Shown here one piece after another: positions 20,643 through 32,354 of a stretch of 64,000 nt of DNA. Under the pieces are notes generated by a model. That model was not told where the DNA came from. It saw only the letters and a program-made list of their open reading frames with translations, and ran no database searches. Origin of the DNA: Zygnema cylindricum (taxonomy: Eukaryota > Streptophyta > Zygnematophyceae > Zygnematales > Zygnemataceae). A program made the translations under genes and the position numbers. Numbering within the stretch: position 1 is the stretch's first letter; the number at the start of each line of letters is the position of its first letter. The DNA is taken from NCBI GenBank assembly GCA_037447655.1, contig JBBHKE010000719.1, forward strand, positions 170,463 to 234,462, given 5' to 3'.

Positions 20643-21430
20643 CGTCACGGGCCCGCCTTCACGAATTTCGGTCTTTGATGGACGTGAATATCTGTATTGG
20701 GCGGATTTGGTTAAATCTTACTTCAAGCAAGTGAAACTTATTGATGTGATAAATGGATCCCTAGCAGAATCTGATGCCAGCTTTGATCAAAAAAATGACC
20801 AAGCTTTGCATTTTGTGAAGCTTATGATATCAAAAGAATTGCATATGACATATATAAATGTAACAAAGGCATCAGAATTGTGGGATGCATTGAAATCTTC
20901 TTATGTTAAAGATAGTGACCAGCATGAGATTATAACTGCTGGTCAGATCTATGAGTATAAGTACACAGGTGGTAGCATGGTGGAATACACTAATCGGTTT
21001 CGAATGTTACTGTCAAAAAATGCATGTTCTAGGGGGACTTTCTCCTGTTATCATCAGGCCATGATTCTCTTAAAGGGGCTTCTTATTGAATATAAAGGAG
21101 CCTAAGATGAAATGAAAAAATTGTCTAAACCTCTTTGGAATTTGCAAACAGCTATAGAGTTTATCTTGGTAGAAAAGGCTAATCAGACAGTCTTAGGATT
21201 TGGAAAACCAGCTGTAGCATTCACGGCTCAATTTTAGAGGGAAAGTAGATATCAAGGGAATCAATATAATCTTTAGTTTGAGAAATGTGTTTATTATTAT
21301 ACTGATGGTCATTCCTTCATAGCTTGTCCTTTGTATATAAAATCCCTTGAAACAGATATCTTCCAGAAAGGATGGAGACACCGCGGACCTCCCATTTTCC
21401 AAAAACCTCCGAATAAAACTGTTGCGTTTT
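20587..21430 (+). pseudogene. Copia C Gag
   Basis: Gag starts inside the LTR with a serine-rich leader (MTTAASSSSLVPAVV), then GPPSRISVFDGREYLYW, the counterpart of MGPPSRVP in the other families. The capsid part includes LHFVKLMISKELH, KASELWDALKSSYV and GGSMVEYTNRFRMLL. TAA at about 21103-21105 and further stops near 21236 and 21274 break it. The zinc knuckle at about 21287-21327 reads CVYYYTDGHSFIAC, with the second Cys replaced by Tyr. It shares its domain plan but limited sequence with A and B. Confidence 0.8.
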
Positions 21431-24400
21431 AAGCGGAGGATACGGAATTGGAGAAGAAGAAGACCGAGGAAGAGACACCTGATGTGACCAGTTTTCTGAA
21501 AACTGATGACAAAGAGTTCTTTGCTCTTGCCAAACTCGATATGATGGAAGGAGAAAAGGACCTCGGATGGATAATGGATTCTGACAGCTCTTCACACATG
21601 TGCTGGAACAAGTCTTGATTTAAGGAGATGTCTTCTATTCCTTTACGTCAAATCTTTTATGCTTATGGCTATGCCCTTGAATCAAATGCCAAAGGAAATA
21701 TAGATCACGATTGTGTGATAGATGGAAAGGTTGTTAAGAGAACTTTGTATGATGTATGTTCCAAAGTTTATGAAAAATATGTTTTCTACAGCTGTAGTTG
21801 AAAGCAAAGGCTTTGAGTTTCTCCAGAAAAATGCCAAAAAAATAGGGAGTTAGGATTGAAGAGTAGCTCTAGTAGGAACTAGCGGCCCAAACTTTTTGTA
21901 CCGCATAGACCTGGCTAATAAAATTGATTTTGCTTACTCCAATGTCCTATGTGATAATGTTTTGTGGCATAAAAGGCTTGGTCATGTGCGTCATGAGAGA
22001 CTTACTAAGATGATAAACAATGATATGATAGAAGGAGTCAAACTTGGTCAAAAAGAGTCTCATGTTTGTGATGGTTGTGCTCTCGGAAAGCTTCACAAGC
22101 TTCCCCTACCACAAGTTTTTGATCACCGAGCCATAGATCTCCTTGGTATTATTCACTCTGATGTCTTTGGCCGTTCCAAAGTTTCCTCTCTTGGTGGCAG
22201 CAGCTATTTTGTCACTTTTACAGATGACTACTCCTAGTACAGTCGCCTATACTTCATGAAGGAGAAGGGAGAAGTCTTCACTCACTTTAAGCACTACAAA
22301 ATCTGGGCGGAGAAACTTCACGGCAATTCTATTTTTGCTTTGCGGATAGATAATGGTGGAGAGTATGTATCCCATGCCTTTGCTGATTTTTTGAAAGAAA
22401 ATGGCATCTCTCATGAATTTACTGCTCCGTACACACCGAAACATAATGGTGTGGCCGAGAGACTTAATCGTACTTTGACTGAATGTGCTCGCTCTATGAT
22501 GTTGATAAAGGTGTGGATCCAAAGTTTTGGGGGGAAGCTTTTCATTGTGCTTCCTACATCAGAAATAGAGTGGAAACCCGATCTGTTAGGGGTAAGACAC
22601 CTTATGAAGTGTGGACAGGTAGAAAGCCAAATGTCGGTCATTTTAGAGTCTTTGGTAGCAAATGATTTATCTTGGATAATCTTCCTAATTGGAAGCTTAG
22701 TCCAAAATTTGTACCTGGTGTCTTTTTAGGCTATGATGAATCTGCAGGTTATAGAGTGTATAATCCTCAAAGAGGATGCCTTCAGACAGCCAGGAATATT
22801 CAGATTAAAGAAGAGAGTCAATCTGTTGATGTTTTTAGTATGGATGCAGCTAAAAGGAATGAGAAAATACAAGAGTATATCATTCTTGAGCAGCTACCTT
22901 TTACTCCATCTTCTTCTACTCCCTCTACCTCTCTCCCAAATGCCTTTGGGCCATCAGATCCTCTTTCCGGAGCTGCTTTTTCTCCTGATCCTTCTACCAA
23001 TCCACGCCCTTTGCGGCAGACTAGGGGTCCAGCAAATCTCGCGTCAGATTTTCCGGGGGGAAGAAGGCAAAGTAGCCGCCTTCGAGGTGACCGAGTGGAG
23101 AGTGCTTTTTCTGCAAGCTCAGGGGAGCTGCTTACTATTCAAGAAGCTTTTTTCGTTCCTGAAAAGGATCATTGGATCTCGGCTGCGAATGACGAGATAA
23201 AGTCAATTATGGAAGCCCAAACTTGGGAACTTGTGGAGCTCCCACCAAACCGGAAAGCTATCGGTTGTAAGTGGGTCTTCAAATTTAAATTGAATCTTGA
23301 TAATACAATTGAGAGATATAAAGCTAGATTGGTCGCTAAGGGATTTAGCCAGAAGGAGGAATTGATTATGAAGAGAGTTTCTCTCCTGTGGTTTGCTTTC
23401 CTACTGTTAGAGTTTTTTTGTCTCTTAGTGCAATAGATTATATGGAATTGCATCAGATGGACGTTAAGACGGCTTTCTTGCATGGTGATTTGGAGGAAGT
23501 AATTTGTACGAAGCAGCCAGAGATGTATGCAAAAAAACGGAAAGAAAATTTGGTCTGTAAACTGTTGAAGTCCCTGTATGGTCTGAAACAAGCTCCGAAA
23601 AAATGGAACATGAAATTAGATGAGTTTTTAACCAATCTTGGTTTTACCAGGATCAATTCAGATCACTCAGTCAATGTAATGCAAGGTGAGAATGAAGTGA
23701 TTTATGTGGCAGAGTATATAGATGATTTGTTGTTGATTAGCAAATCTATCAATGAGATTAATAAAATAAAAGCAGCTATGAATTCCCGGTTTGAAATAAA
23801 CGACTTTGGTGAGGCTGAGTATATTCTAGAAATTCAGGTAGAAAGAGATAGGAAACAGAAAATCATTTATTTAACTCAAAAAGAAGCAATCCAGAACATG
23901 CTAGAAAATTTTGGCATGTCAGAAACAAATGGGAGTGCCACCCCTATAGAATTCAGGCAGAAGTTGGAAGGTACGGAAACGGATGGTGGTGTTTTGGTTG
24001 ATGATTTCTTCGATTCAGGGGAGGCAGATTCTATGTTCTCCATTCCTTACAAGCACATTGTTGGAAGCCTCATTTATTTCATGAACTGTACTCGTCTAGA
24101 CATCGCAGCGGCAGTTGGAGCTTTAAGCCGAAACTTGCAAACTCCGAGAAAGTCGGACTATAAGGCAGCAAAGAGAGTTCTTCATTATCTTACAGGAACT
24201 CGAAATCTTAAACTCTCTCTCGGTGGAGAAGAAGTCAAAATTCATACATGAAGCGAGGAAAGCTACAGAGATATGCCCAGCCGACGCTCCACCATTGGAT
24301 ACATTCTGAAGATCGGCAATGGAACTTGTTATTGGAGCAGCAAACTTCAAAAAGGTAACATCTCAGTCTACCATGGAGGCTGAGTACATGGCTGCCAACT

Positions 24401-24526
24401 TGGCAGTTAAGGAGTTACTTTGGGTAATATCTCTCCTCTAAGAGCTTCTCTTTATGCAATTTGGACCTCAAATAGTGTGGTGTGATAATGAGGCAGCCAT
24501 AGCAATTACATCTAATCCAAGCCATT
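21431..24526 (+). pseudogene. Copia C Pol: protease, integrase, RT and start of RNase H
   Basis: The protease motif at about 21571-21600 reads IMDSDSSSHMC, where DSG is expected, so the triad is damaged. Integrase runs in several frames: WHKRLGHVRHERL (21965), CDGCALGKLHKL, catalytic Asp in IIHSDVFG, Asp in LRIDNGGEYV and Glu in NGVAERLNRTL, so DDE is kept. RT has YKARLVAKGFSQKE, MDVKTAFLHGDLEE and active site YIDD (about 23721). RNase H follows with STMEAEYMAANLAVKELL and CDNEAAIAITSNPS, where Copia B is inserted. Frame breaks occur near 22237, 22663, 23365 and 24250. Confidence 0.85.
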
Positions 24527-25576
24527 TGTAGAAACTAATGGTTTTATTAGTATTTTCTAGGTCTGAAAATAAATATAGAAGTCGAGGCAGTCTATCTCTA
24601 ACTTCTCTCTCCAACTCTCAAACTTGTCGCAGTCACTGAGAAATTAGAGAGGAAGCTAGAGCCATGGCTACCTTGGCTATCCAGAGGTTTACGCGAATTT
24701 TATATTAGGGTTTATTTATTTAATTAAAAGGTATGTGCCAGCGGTAGGATTTGATCCTTGTACCTTCCGGACGGCTGATAGGATATAGCCGGTAGGCTTA
24801 GCCGTTAGGTCTAGCGGTAGTGTTACGTAGCATATAGTTTGATATTTATTAAAATATGTATACGTGCTATAAACCATTTAACTGAAATGAATTACATGAT
24901 ACATAGATCCAGTAATATATAATGTACGACTTACGGTACGGACACAAATCAGTACCGCGCATTTGTTTCGTAAATGAAACAAATACCGCGCATGTATTTA
25001 TTACGGCTACGATTAAAGCCGAATTTAATCGGACGGCCGGGATTAGCGCCGAGATCGCGGAGGAAGATTTCGGCGGTTTGTTTGCCATCGCCACATCGGA
25101 TGACGCGTGGCGAAATTCCGTTGGATTGTGGAATCTCCGGAGATTATGGCACCGAATCCGGATTTGACATGTGTCGACATTTTGGCCATGTCGTACAATG
25201 TCCGTACATAAAGTACACCGGCAGCTGTACTTTTGCGTACGGAACTCAATTCTGATTGGTTCCGTACATCAGTAGATAGAGTTTGTGAGAGAGATAGGAC
25301 TTAGAAAAATTAGAAGATAGGACCCCCTCTCCCAGAGAGCTTCTGTACAAAAGGTCAACTTTGACCCTCCATAACTTACTGCTCAGGGGAGCAAATTCAA
25401 AGATTCTTTTTGCTATCGACTCAGGGGAGTCTTGCCTTCACAGGGGTGAAGTTGGTCAGAGTTGTTGTCTGCCAGGGTGGCAGTTATTTTTGCTTAAACA
25501 CAAAGGGGTCAGGATTATCCTAGAGGCTTCTTGGAAGCTGTCCACTCTGAGGACTTATGGAGGTCTCAGAGTTTCA
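24527..25576 (+). repeat. 5' LTR of Copia B
   Basis: TGTAGAAACT...GAGTTTCA, 1050 bp. It has GTAC clusters at 24922-24955 and 25190-25270, the hairpins GGTCAACTTTGACC, GCTCAGGGGAGC and GACTCAGGGGAGTC (25348-25432), and the gag ATG at 25557. Confidence 0.92.
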
Positions 25577-28500
25577 GGTTATGGGCCCACCCTCTAGGGT
25601 ACCAATCTTTAATGGAACTTGCTTCATATACTGGGAAAGTATGATGATAGGAGCTCTATGCGAAAAAAGGTTTTGGGGGATAGTGAGTGGACGATTGGGG
25701 CGTCCATCAAGTCTTGGAATTCCTCCAGGGTTTAAAGGAAGCAGATTCACCAGGAAAGAGGATTCACCTTCAACGGAGGAAACAAAGGAAGGAGAGGTGG
25801 TGGACAAAGGAAAGGAGAAGGAGGCGACCACACCAATAGCAACTGGTTTAGCATTCATGTCACCTATTCCGAGGAACGAGGAGAATGATACTGAAACCTG
25901 GGACTTCAACAATATGGCGGCAAAGCACTTCATCCTACGCCATCTCACTCAAGGACTTGCATGTCCTCATTTGCAGGTAGAGAGGGCATCCGATCTTTGG
26001 ATGGCTCTCATAGAGATGTACCGAAGTGGTACGATTCAGCAACAACAGTTGGCTGATCAGAAAGTTAAGGAGTATGTATACAAAGGGGGAAATATGTTGG
26101 ATTTTTGCAATGAGCTTGCTACACTCTTCATGGAGCTAGAGAGTGCGGGTAAAGTTTTTAGTGAAAAAGAAAAAGTTAACTGTTTACTAATGAAGTTACC
26201 TGATGAGTTCGAGAACATAGTTTACCGTGTGCAGGACTTGCCTAACTCAAGGTGGATATGGAACTCAGTGGTAAGGATGATTCTCGTTGAAGAGAATACA
26301 ATTGAGATCCGAAGGGGAGGAAAGAGTGGCCAAGCCTTGGCAACAGCGACTGATTAGAGGAACAGGGATTCCCGAAAACCGGTCAGAAACTATGGGGGTA
26401 GGGAGCAGAAAAAACAGACCGACGAGTTCGAACCAAGGGCTCCCAAAGGTTTATGTAATTTTTGTAAGAAACCGGGGCACTATATGGCAGAGTGCACTAA
26501 GCTAACCGAGCTTCGGTTAAAGGAGGGGCAGACCGGTGGTACCCCGAGAGGAAAGAAAAAGGCCCTTGTCACACAGGTACTTGAGGCGGAATCCGAGGAC
26601 GAGGACGATGAGCTCCTTTTGGATGAGGAGTTGGAGGCGAAAACTGAGGTCGAAATTCCACAAGGCAGAAATGTGCTTACAGTGGATTGAAAGGTGAAGC
26701 AGGTTGGATTATAGATTCAGTTGCCTCAATGCACATGTGTAAGGATAGGCACCTGTTCACTAAGATAAGAAAGATTCCCACCGTAGAGATAGAGTACGGG
26801 GATGGGAGGATAGTCACCACTACTCTTGTAGGATCGGTAGATCTTAAAGTGTTAGTAGAAGGAAAGACATCTATATTAACATTCTCCGATGTATTGTTTA
26901 TTCCGGAGTTGAACAAAAACCTTATCTCTACATCAGTATTAGATGATAAGGGTTTTTTCACTAGCACTAGGGAAGGAGTCTTTACTGCTAGTTTTGAGGA
27001 GGATGTCTATTTCATTGCTGAGAAAGGTAGCCATGGGATGTTTAGGTTGGTTTTAAGTAATGAAAAGAAGAAACTTTATTATGCTGGTGTTCATGATATT
27101 ATGATGTGGCATAAGAGGCTTGGGCATGTGAATCTAGATAAGTTAAGAGAGATGAAAAAGATGGGAGTGGTGGAAGGGATTCAGTTCAGTGAGAGTGATA
27201 ATATAAGTGATTTTAGTAGGTGTGCTCAAGGTAAAGCACACAGATTACCCTTTCCTAAAACAGCCACCTACAAGGGAGAAAAACTTCTAGATCTAGTACA
27301 CACAAATATTTGGGGACCGGCTAGAGTGCCCTCACCGGGGGGGAAGAGATTTATGATGACTATAACTGATGATTGGTCTCGGTATTCCCGGGTGTATTTT
27401 TTGAAAAACAAGTCAGAAGCTGAGGATTGTTTTAGACAATATAAAGCATGGAGGGAAAAACTCCATGAAACTCCAATCAAGAGAGTAAGGAGTGACAATG
27501 GTGGAGAGTATACTTCTAACCAGTTTGAGGATTTTCTGAGGGAAGATGGGGTCCAACACCAAAAGACAGTTCTAGAAAATCCTGAACAGAATGGGGTAGC
27601 TGAAAGGTTAAATAGAACACTAAGTGATAGTGCTAGAAATATGTTGTCAGATAAAAAGATAGGAAAAAGGTTTTGGGCAGAAGCAATGAACTGTGCTAAT
27701 TACCTCAAGAATAGAGTTCTTACTTCAGCTATGAAAGATCAAACACCTTATGAGAGATGAACAGGCCGGAAACCAGACATATCTCACTTAAAGGTTTTCG
27801 GAAGTCAAGTATTCAGTCTAGATACTGATCGGTCCAATTGGAAGCTAGATCCTAAAGGAAAACCGGGATACTTATTAGGATATGATGAGGATGTTAAAGG
27901 ATATAGAGTTTATGATCTAAAAAGGGAATATATAATCTTAGTAAAGCATCTAGTAGTTATGGATGAAGGAAAATCTGTGGATCCCTTCAAATATACGAAG
28001 CCAGTAAAAATCAGATTTGAGTCAAAAAATTCCGATGACTTTGAGCTTCCTAACTATCCAGGTTTTAGAGAAGATGACATTCTTCCAGGTACAAATCAGA
28101 CCGAAAAGGACTCGGCTGTGGAAACTCCAGTGACAACTCTACCCGAAGCGGAAGACGTGGTGGAATTTGATTCGGAATCAAGGGATGGGGAGAAGCCGAG
28201 TTTGTTCGAAAGAATCCACGAAAACCATCTATTCTGGCCTCAGATTTTGAAGGGGGGAGGAGAAGTAGCAAAAGACTGCAAGAAAAATAGGTTAATAACA
28301 AGGTAACTAAACTATCTCATCAAGATGAACCTCAAACTTATGGAGAGGCGATGAATTGTCCAGAAAGAAATCGGTGGAAGACAGCCATTAATGAAGAGAT
28401 GGCCTCAATTATGGCAGCCGATACTTGGGAGCTGGTGGATTGTCCACCTAACCGAAAACCAATCGGTTGTAAGTGGGTTTTCAAACTAAAACTGAACCCA

Positions 28501-29912
28501 GATAACACAATCGAGCGCTACAAGGCCAGATTAGTGGCAAAGGGATTTACACAAAAGGAAGGAATTGACTACGAGGAAACCTTTGCCCCGGTGGTCAGAT
28601 TTCCCTCCGTCCGCATACTTCTCAGTTTAGCAGCGGCGGAAGACATGGAAGTGCACCAGATGGACATCAAAACAACCTTTTTGCATGGAGAATTGGAAGA
28701 GGAGATCTTCATGCGACAACCCGAAGGGTTTGTGGAAGAAGGAGAGGAGAGTAAGGTATGCCGGCTGATTAAATCTCTTTATGGTTTGAAACAGGCGCCT
28801 CGACAGTGGAATAAGAAGCTGGATGAGTTTCTTACCGGTCTAGGATATATTCGGATCAGCTCAGATCACTCAATCTATGTTTTCGAAGATGAGGAAGGTT
28901 TTATATTTATTGCAATTTATGTTGATGATTTGCTTGTTTTAAGTAAATCAATGGAAAAAATTAATAAACTGAAAACCGATCTTAAGGGGAGATTTGAAAT
29001 GAAGGATATGGGGGAAGCAAAATATATTTTGGGGATTCAAGTAGAGAGAGACCGATAAAGGAAAATTATAAGATTGACTCAAAAGGAAGCAATAGGGAAC
29101 ATGCTTGAAAAATTTCAAATGGATAAAGCTAATAGTTGTACAACTCCAATGGAGTTGAAGAAGGGAAGTGAGGGGAATCAGGAAGAAGGAGTCATAGTCT
29201 TAGACGAGGAATTATCTCCTGATGAACAGAAGGTCATGCAGACTATTCCTTACAGGCAAGTAGTGGGAAGTCTAATCTATTTTATGAATTGTACCCGGCC
29301 GGATTTAGCTGCAGCTGTAGGAGTGCTGAGTAGAAGTCTAAATGCTCCCACTAAGAAGGATTGGGAGGCAGCTAAGAGAGTCCTTAGATACTTAGTAGGA
29401 ACTAGAGATCTATGGTTGCATTTGGGTGGGGAGAATACTGACATCACTACTTGGAGTGATGCCAGTTATGGTCATGCTCCGATGAGGAGATGTACTTCTG
29501 GATATGTATTATATGTGGGTGATGGGGCTTGCTGTTGGAGTAGCAAACAGCAAAAGGTTATTGCTCAGTCCACCATGGAGGCTAGTATATGGCCTCTTGC
29601 TATGCTGTAAAAGAATTGATGTGGGTCAAGTCTTTGCTTGGTGAGCTTGGTCACCTTAAGAGTGGTCTGCAAAAAATATTTTGTGATAATCAGGCAGCAA
29701 TCGCTATTTCTGCCAATCCTAAACACCATTTTAAAGCCAAACACATGGACATCAGACTCAGCTTTGTTAGAGAGAAAGTAGAAAACAAAATAATCAGTTT
29801 AGAGTACAGACGAGATAGTGAGATGGTAGCAGATATGATGACCAAACCTGTGCCTTCCCCTAAGTTAATTTTTTGCAGGGAGAAGTGTGGTCTGAAATTA
29901 AAGATTGACTAG
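25557..29912 (+). pseudogene. Copia B Gag-Pol polyprotein, several lesions
   Basis: Gag starts in the LTR (MEVSEFQVMGPPSRVP). The order is capsid, TAG at 26355-26357 (Trp in copy I), zinc knuckle CNFCKKPGHYMAEC, a one-base deletion near 26662, protease IIDSVASMHMC (Gly of DSG changed to Val), pre-integrase WHKRLGHVNLDKL, integrase, RT with YVDD (about 28918) and RNase H. Integrase shows N in HTNIWGP where A has the first catalytic Asp; the second Asp (RSDNGGEY) and the Glu are kept. Further breaks are TGA at 27758-27760 (Trp codon), a deletion near 28190, TAG at 28288-28290, TAA at 29056-29058 and a one-base deletion near 29584. It was probably a full polyprotein of about 1450 codons. Confidence 0.9.
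25577..25591 (+). other. Primer-binding site of Copia B
   Basis: GGTTATGGGCCCACC directly follows the LTR. It is a 15-of-15 match to the complement of the plant initiator tRNA-Met anticodon arm (recalled sequence). Confidence 0.82.
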
Positions 29913-29925
29913 AAAATAAGGGGAG

Positions 29926-30974
29926 TGTAGAAACTAATGGTTTTATTAGTATTTTCTAGGTCTGAAAAGAAATATAGAAGTCGAGGCAGTCTATCTCTAA
30001 CTTCTCTCTCCAACTCTCAAACTTGTCGCAGTCACTGAGAAATTGGAGAGGAAGCTAGAGCCATGGCTACCTTGGCTATCCTGAGGTTTACGGGAATTTT
30101 ATATTAGGGTTTATTTATTTAATTAAAAGGTATGTGCCGGCGGTAGGATTTGATCCTTGTACCTTCCCGACGGCTGATAGGATATAGCCGGTAGGCTTAG
30201 CCGTTAGGTCTAGCGGTAGTGTTACGTATCATATAGTTTGATATTTATTTAAATATGTATACGTGCGATAAACCATTTAACTGAAATGAATTACGGGATA
30301 CATAGATCCAGTAATATATAATGTACGACTTACGGTACGGACAAAAATCAGTACCGCGCATTTGTTTCGTAAATGAAACAAATACCGCGCATGTATTTAT
30401 TACGGCTACGATTAAAGCCGAATTTAATCGGACGGCCGGGATTAGCGCCGAGATCGCGGAGGAAGATTTCGGCGGTTTGTGGCCATCGCCACATCGGATG
30501 ACGCGTGGCGAAATTCCGTTGGATTGTGGAATCTCCGGAGATTATGGCACCGAATCCGGATTTGACATGTGTCGATATTTTGGCCATGTCGTACAATGTC
30601 CGTACATAAAGTACACTGACAGCTGTACTTTTGCGTACGGAACTCAATTCTGATTGGTTCCGTACATCAGTAGATAAAGTTTGTGAGAGAGATAGGACTT
30701 AGAAAAATTAGAAGATAGGACCCTCTCTCCTTGAGAGCTTCTGTACAAAAGGTCAACTTTGACCCTCCATAACTTACTGCCCAGGGGAGCAAATTCAGAG
30801 ATTCTTTTTGCTATCGACTCAGGGGAGTCTTGCCTTCACAAGGGTGAAGTTGGTCAGAGTTTTTGTCTGCCAGGGTGGCAGTTATTTTTGCTTAAACACA
30901 AAGGGGTCATGATTATCTTAGAGGCTTCTTGGAAGCTGTCCACTCTGAGGACTTATGGAGGTCTCAAAGTTTCA
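29926..30974 (+). repeat. 3' LTR of Copia B
   Basis: 1049 bp, about 97% identical to 24527-25576. It is preceded by the polypurine tract AAGGGGAG (29918-29925). Confidence 0.92.
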
Positions 30975-31155
30975 CCATCATTTTAAGAGTAATCACATTG
31001 ACATCAAGTTGCATTTTGTGAGAGAAAAGGTGATGGGAAAATTCTTAAAATTGAGTTATTTACCAGATGAGCAAACGGTTGCTGACATGATGACAAAACC
31101 TTTGCCCACACCCAAATTAAAATTTTGTAGGGATGCATGTGGGTTAAGTGACTAG
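30975..31155 (+). pseudogene. Copia C RNase H, C-terminal end
   Basis: This continues the C frame across Copia B: HHFKSNHIDIKLHFVREKV, then LPDEQTVADMMTKPLPTPK and a stop at about 31153-31155. It matches the end of A Pol. A purine tract TAGGGGAG lies just before the C 3' LTR. Confidence 0.85.
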
Positions 31156-31177
31156 TGAGTCTAAAGCATTAGGGGAG

Positions 31178-32016
31178 TGTTGTTTTTGGAAAGCTTTAGT
31201 CCTCTCTATTTCTCGGTTGTGAGGGAGAGAGTGGTGTTCAGGACTTAGTTCATTTTTGGGTATCTCTGGTTCAGTAATTGCTAGAATTAGTGTGACAGTG
31301 AAATTGGTACTTCACATTTAAGTCAAACTAGAGACACGCATCGTCTGCTGCAAGAAATGCTTGAGTATGTCCTCCGTGGACATACATACATTCGGTAAGG
31401 ACCACATGATTCTTGAGAGCACATCCACGGTTTCTAATTTGGTGATCGGACGGCTGACAGCTGCCGCCGACAACTGTTGACGAGGCGTGACTAGATCACG
31501 ATGAATTTTCTTTATTATCGTGATGTGACTGTCGGTGTAAATATTTGTTAGAACCGAATTTTGTCTGTAGTGAATTAGTTGATTAGTGTAGAATGCGTGA
31601 TTTATGACATACTTTGTGTACACAGGTATACTCACGATATTTTTGTGAGACGTATGGTTGGAATGCCTCCGTAAATTTTAGTATAGCTTCAGTATAAAAG
31701 TAGGACTTAGTAAATTTTGGAGTTTAGGAACAAATGATATGAAAGCTGGACACTCAGTTTTATGTAATTTCATCTCTAAATATCTCAAATATCTGTGAGG
31801 AGAATTAAGTGAAATTTTGTGTGTATGTTCCATCGTATGTTATCTAAATTGTGGTAGACTTGTAGGATTATAGTGTTCTTGTATTGGAAGTTATTGTTTG
31901 TCAAAGTTGTTGTTTTGCCATCGGTCTTTGTGGAAGCTTCCTCTCTTGATTTGTTCTACAATGACTACTATTGCCTCTTCTTCATCTTCAGTACCAGCAG
32001 TTGTCTTAGAACTATA
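31178..32016 (+). repeat. 3' LTR of Copia C
   Basis: 839 bp, about 97% identical to 19803-20642. The last dozen bases are the most diverged. The end is set by target duplication TCTTT at 32017-32021. Confidence 0.8.
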
Positions 32017-32354
32017 TCTTTAACCATTCTTGATTCAGGAATCCGGATCTTATCCCTTTCTTTGGAATCGGTTCTAACCTGGAGGTAGTTTTGAAGGAAG
32101 GATATTAGGTGGAAACCTATGCAGCCGTGGAAATATCACATGAGGCCCGGGCTGTCAGCGAACACCACTTGCAATTACTTCACTAACTATATCCCCAGCA
32201 ACTTCCCGTGTCCTCAATTTCCAGCGCTCACCAAAGTCTTCCCCAAAATGTTGATAACATCATGGAACCTCATTTAGCGGTGCTGGGAATAGTGGATCTG
32301 GTGGTAGCGAGATGGCCTTGTCAAGGATACTCTCTGGTTGGACAAGGAAAGGGA
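32017..32354 (+). pseudogene. DNMT-Gypsy D1: methyltransferase motifs I to IV
   Basis: This is the N-terminal half of the cytosine-5 DNA methyltransferase domain of D1, which would transfer a methyl group from S-adenosylmethionine to cytosine. At 32061-32075 the DNA codes F-G-I-G-S in one frame (motif I, the cofactor loop), followed by a motif II-like AAVEI. A shifted frame carries V-D-L-V-V-A-R and then PCQGYS with the catalytic cysteine codon at 32319-32321 (motif IV). Frameshift and stops (near 32056, 32107 and 32194) break the reading. It is colinear with D2 at 52109-52435. Element H interrupts at 32355. Confidence 0.8.

Larger units (their letters stand above)
24527..30974 (+). mobile_element. 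Copia LTR retrotransposon B
   Basis: The element is 6448 bp with LTRs at 24527-25576 and 29926-30974. About 30 differences between LTRs by eye give about 97% identity. Its 5-bp flanks are CCATT (24522-24526) and CCATC (30975-30979), one mismatch. Removing B rejoins the C RNase H frame in register, so the second copy shows the original target. The same family is present as I and K. Confidence 0.92.
19803..32016 (+). mobile_element. Copia LTR retrotransposon C, interrupted by Copia B
   Basis: LTRs at 19803-20642 and 31178-32016 flank a Copia gag-pol. The target duplication TCTTT is at 19798-19802 and 32017-32021. The LTRs differ at roughly 24 of 840 positions by eye. Copia B splits the RNase H codons. 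C is a different family from A, B and I: its Gag is diverged and its LTR resembles that of element H. Confidence 0.87.

Noticed and set aside
24922-30653. Frames of 80-110 codons within the B LTRs
   Set aside because: They lie in promoter sequence, contain GTAC clusters and hairpins, and differ by frameshift between the two LTRs.
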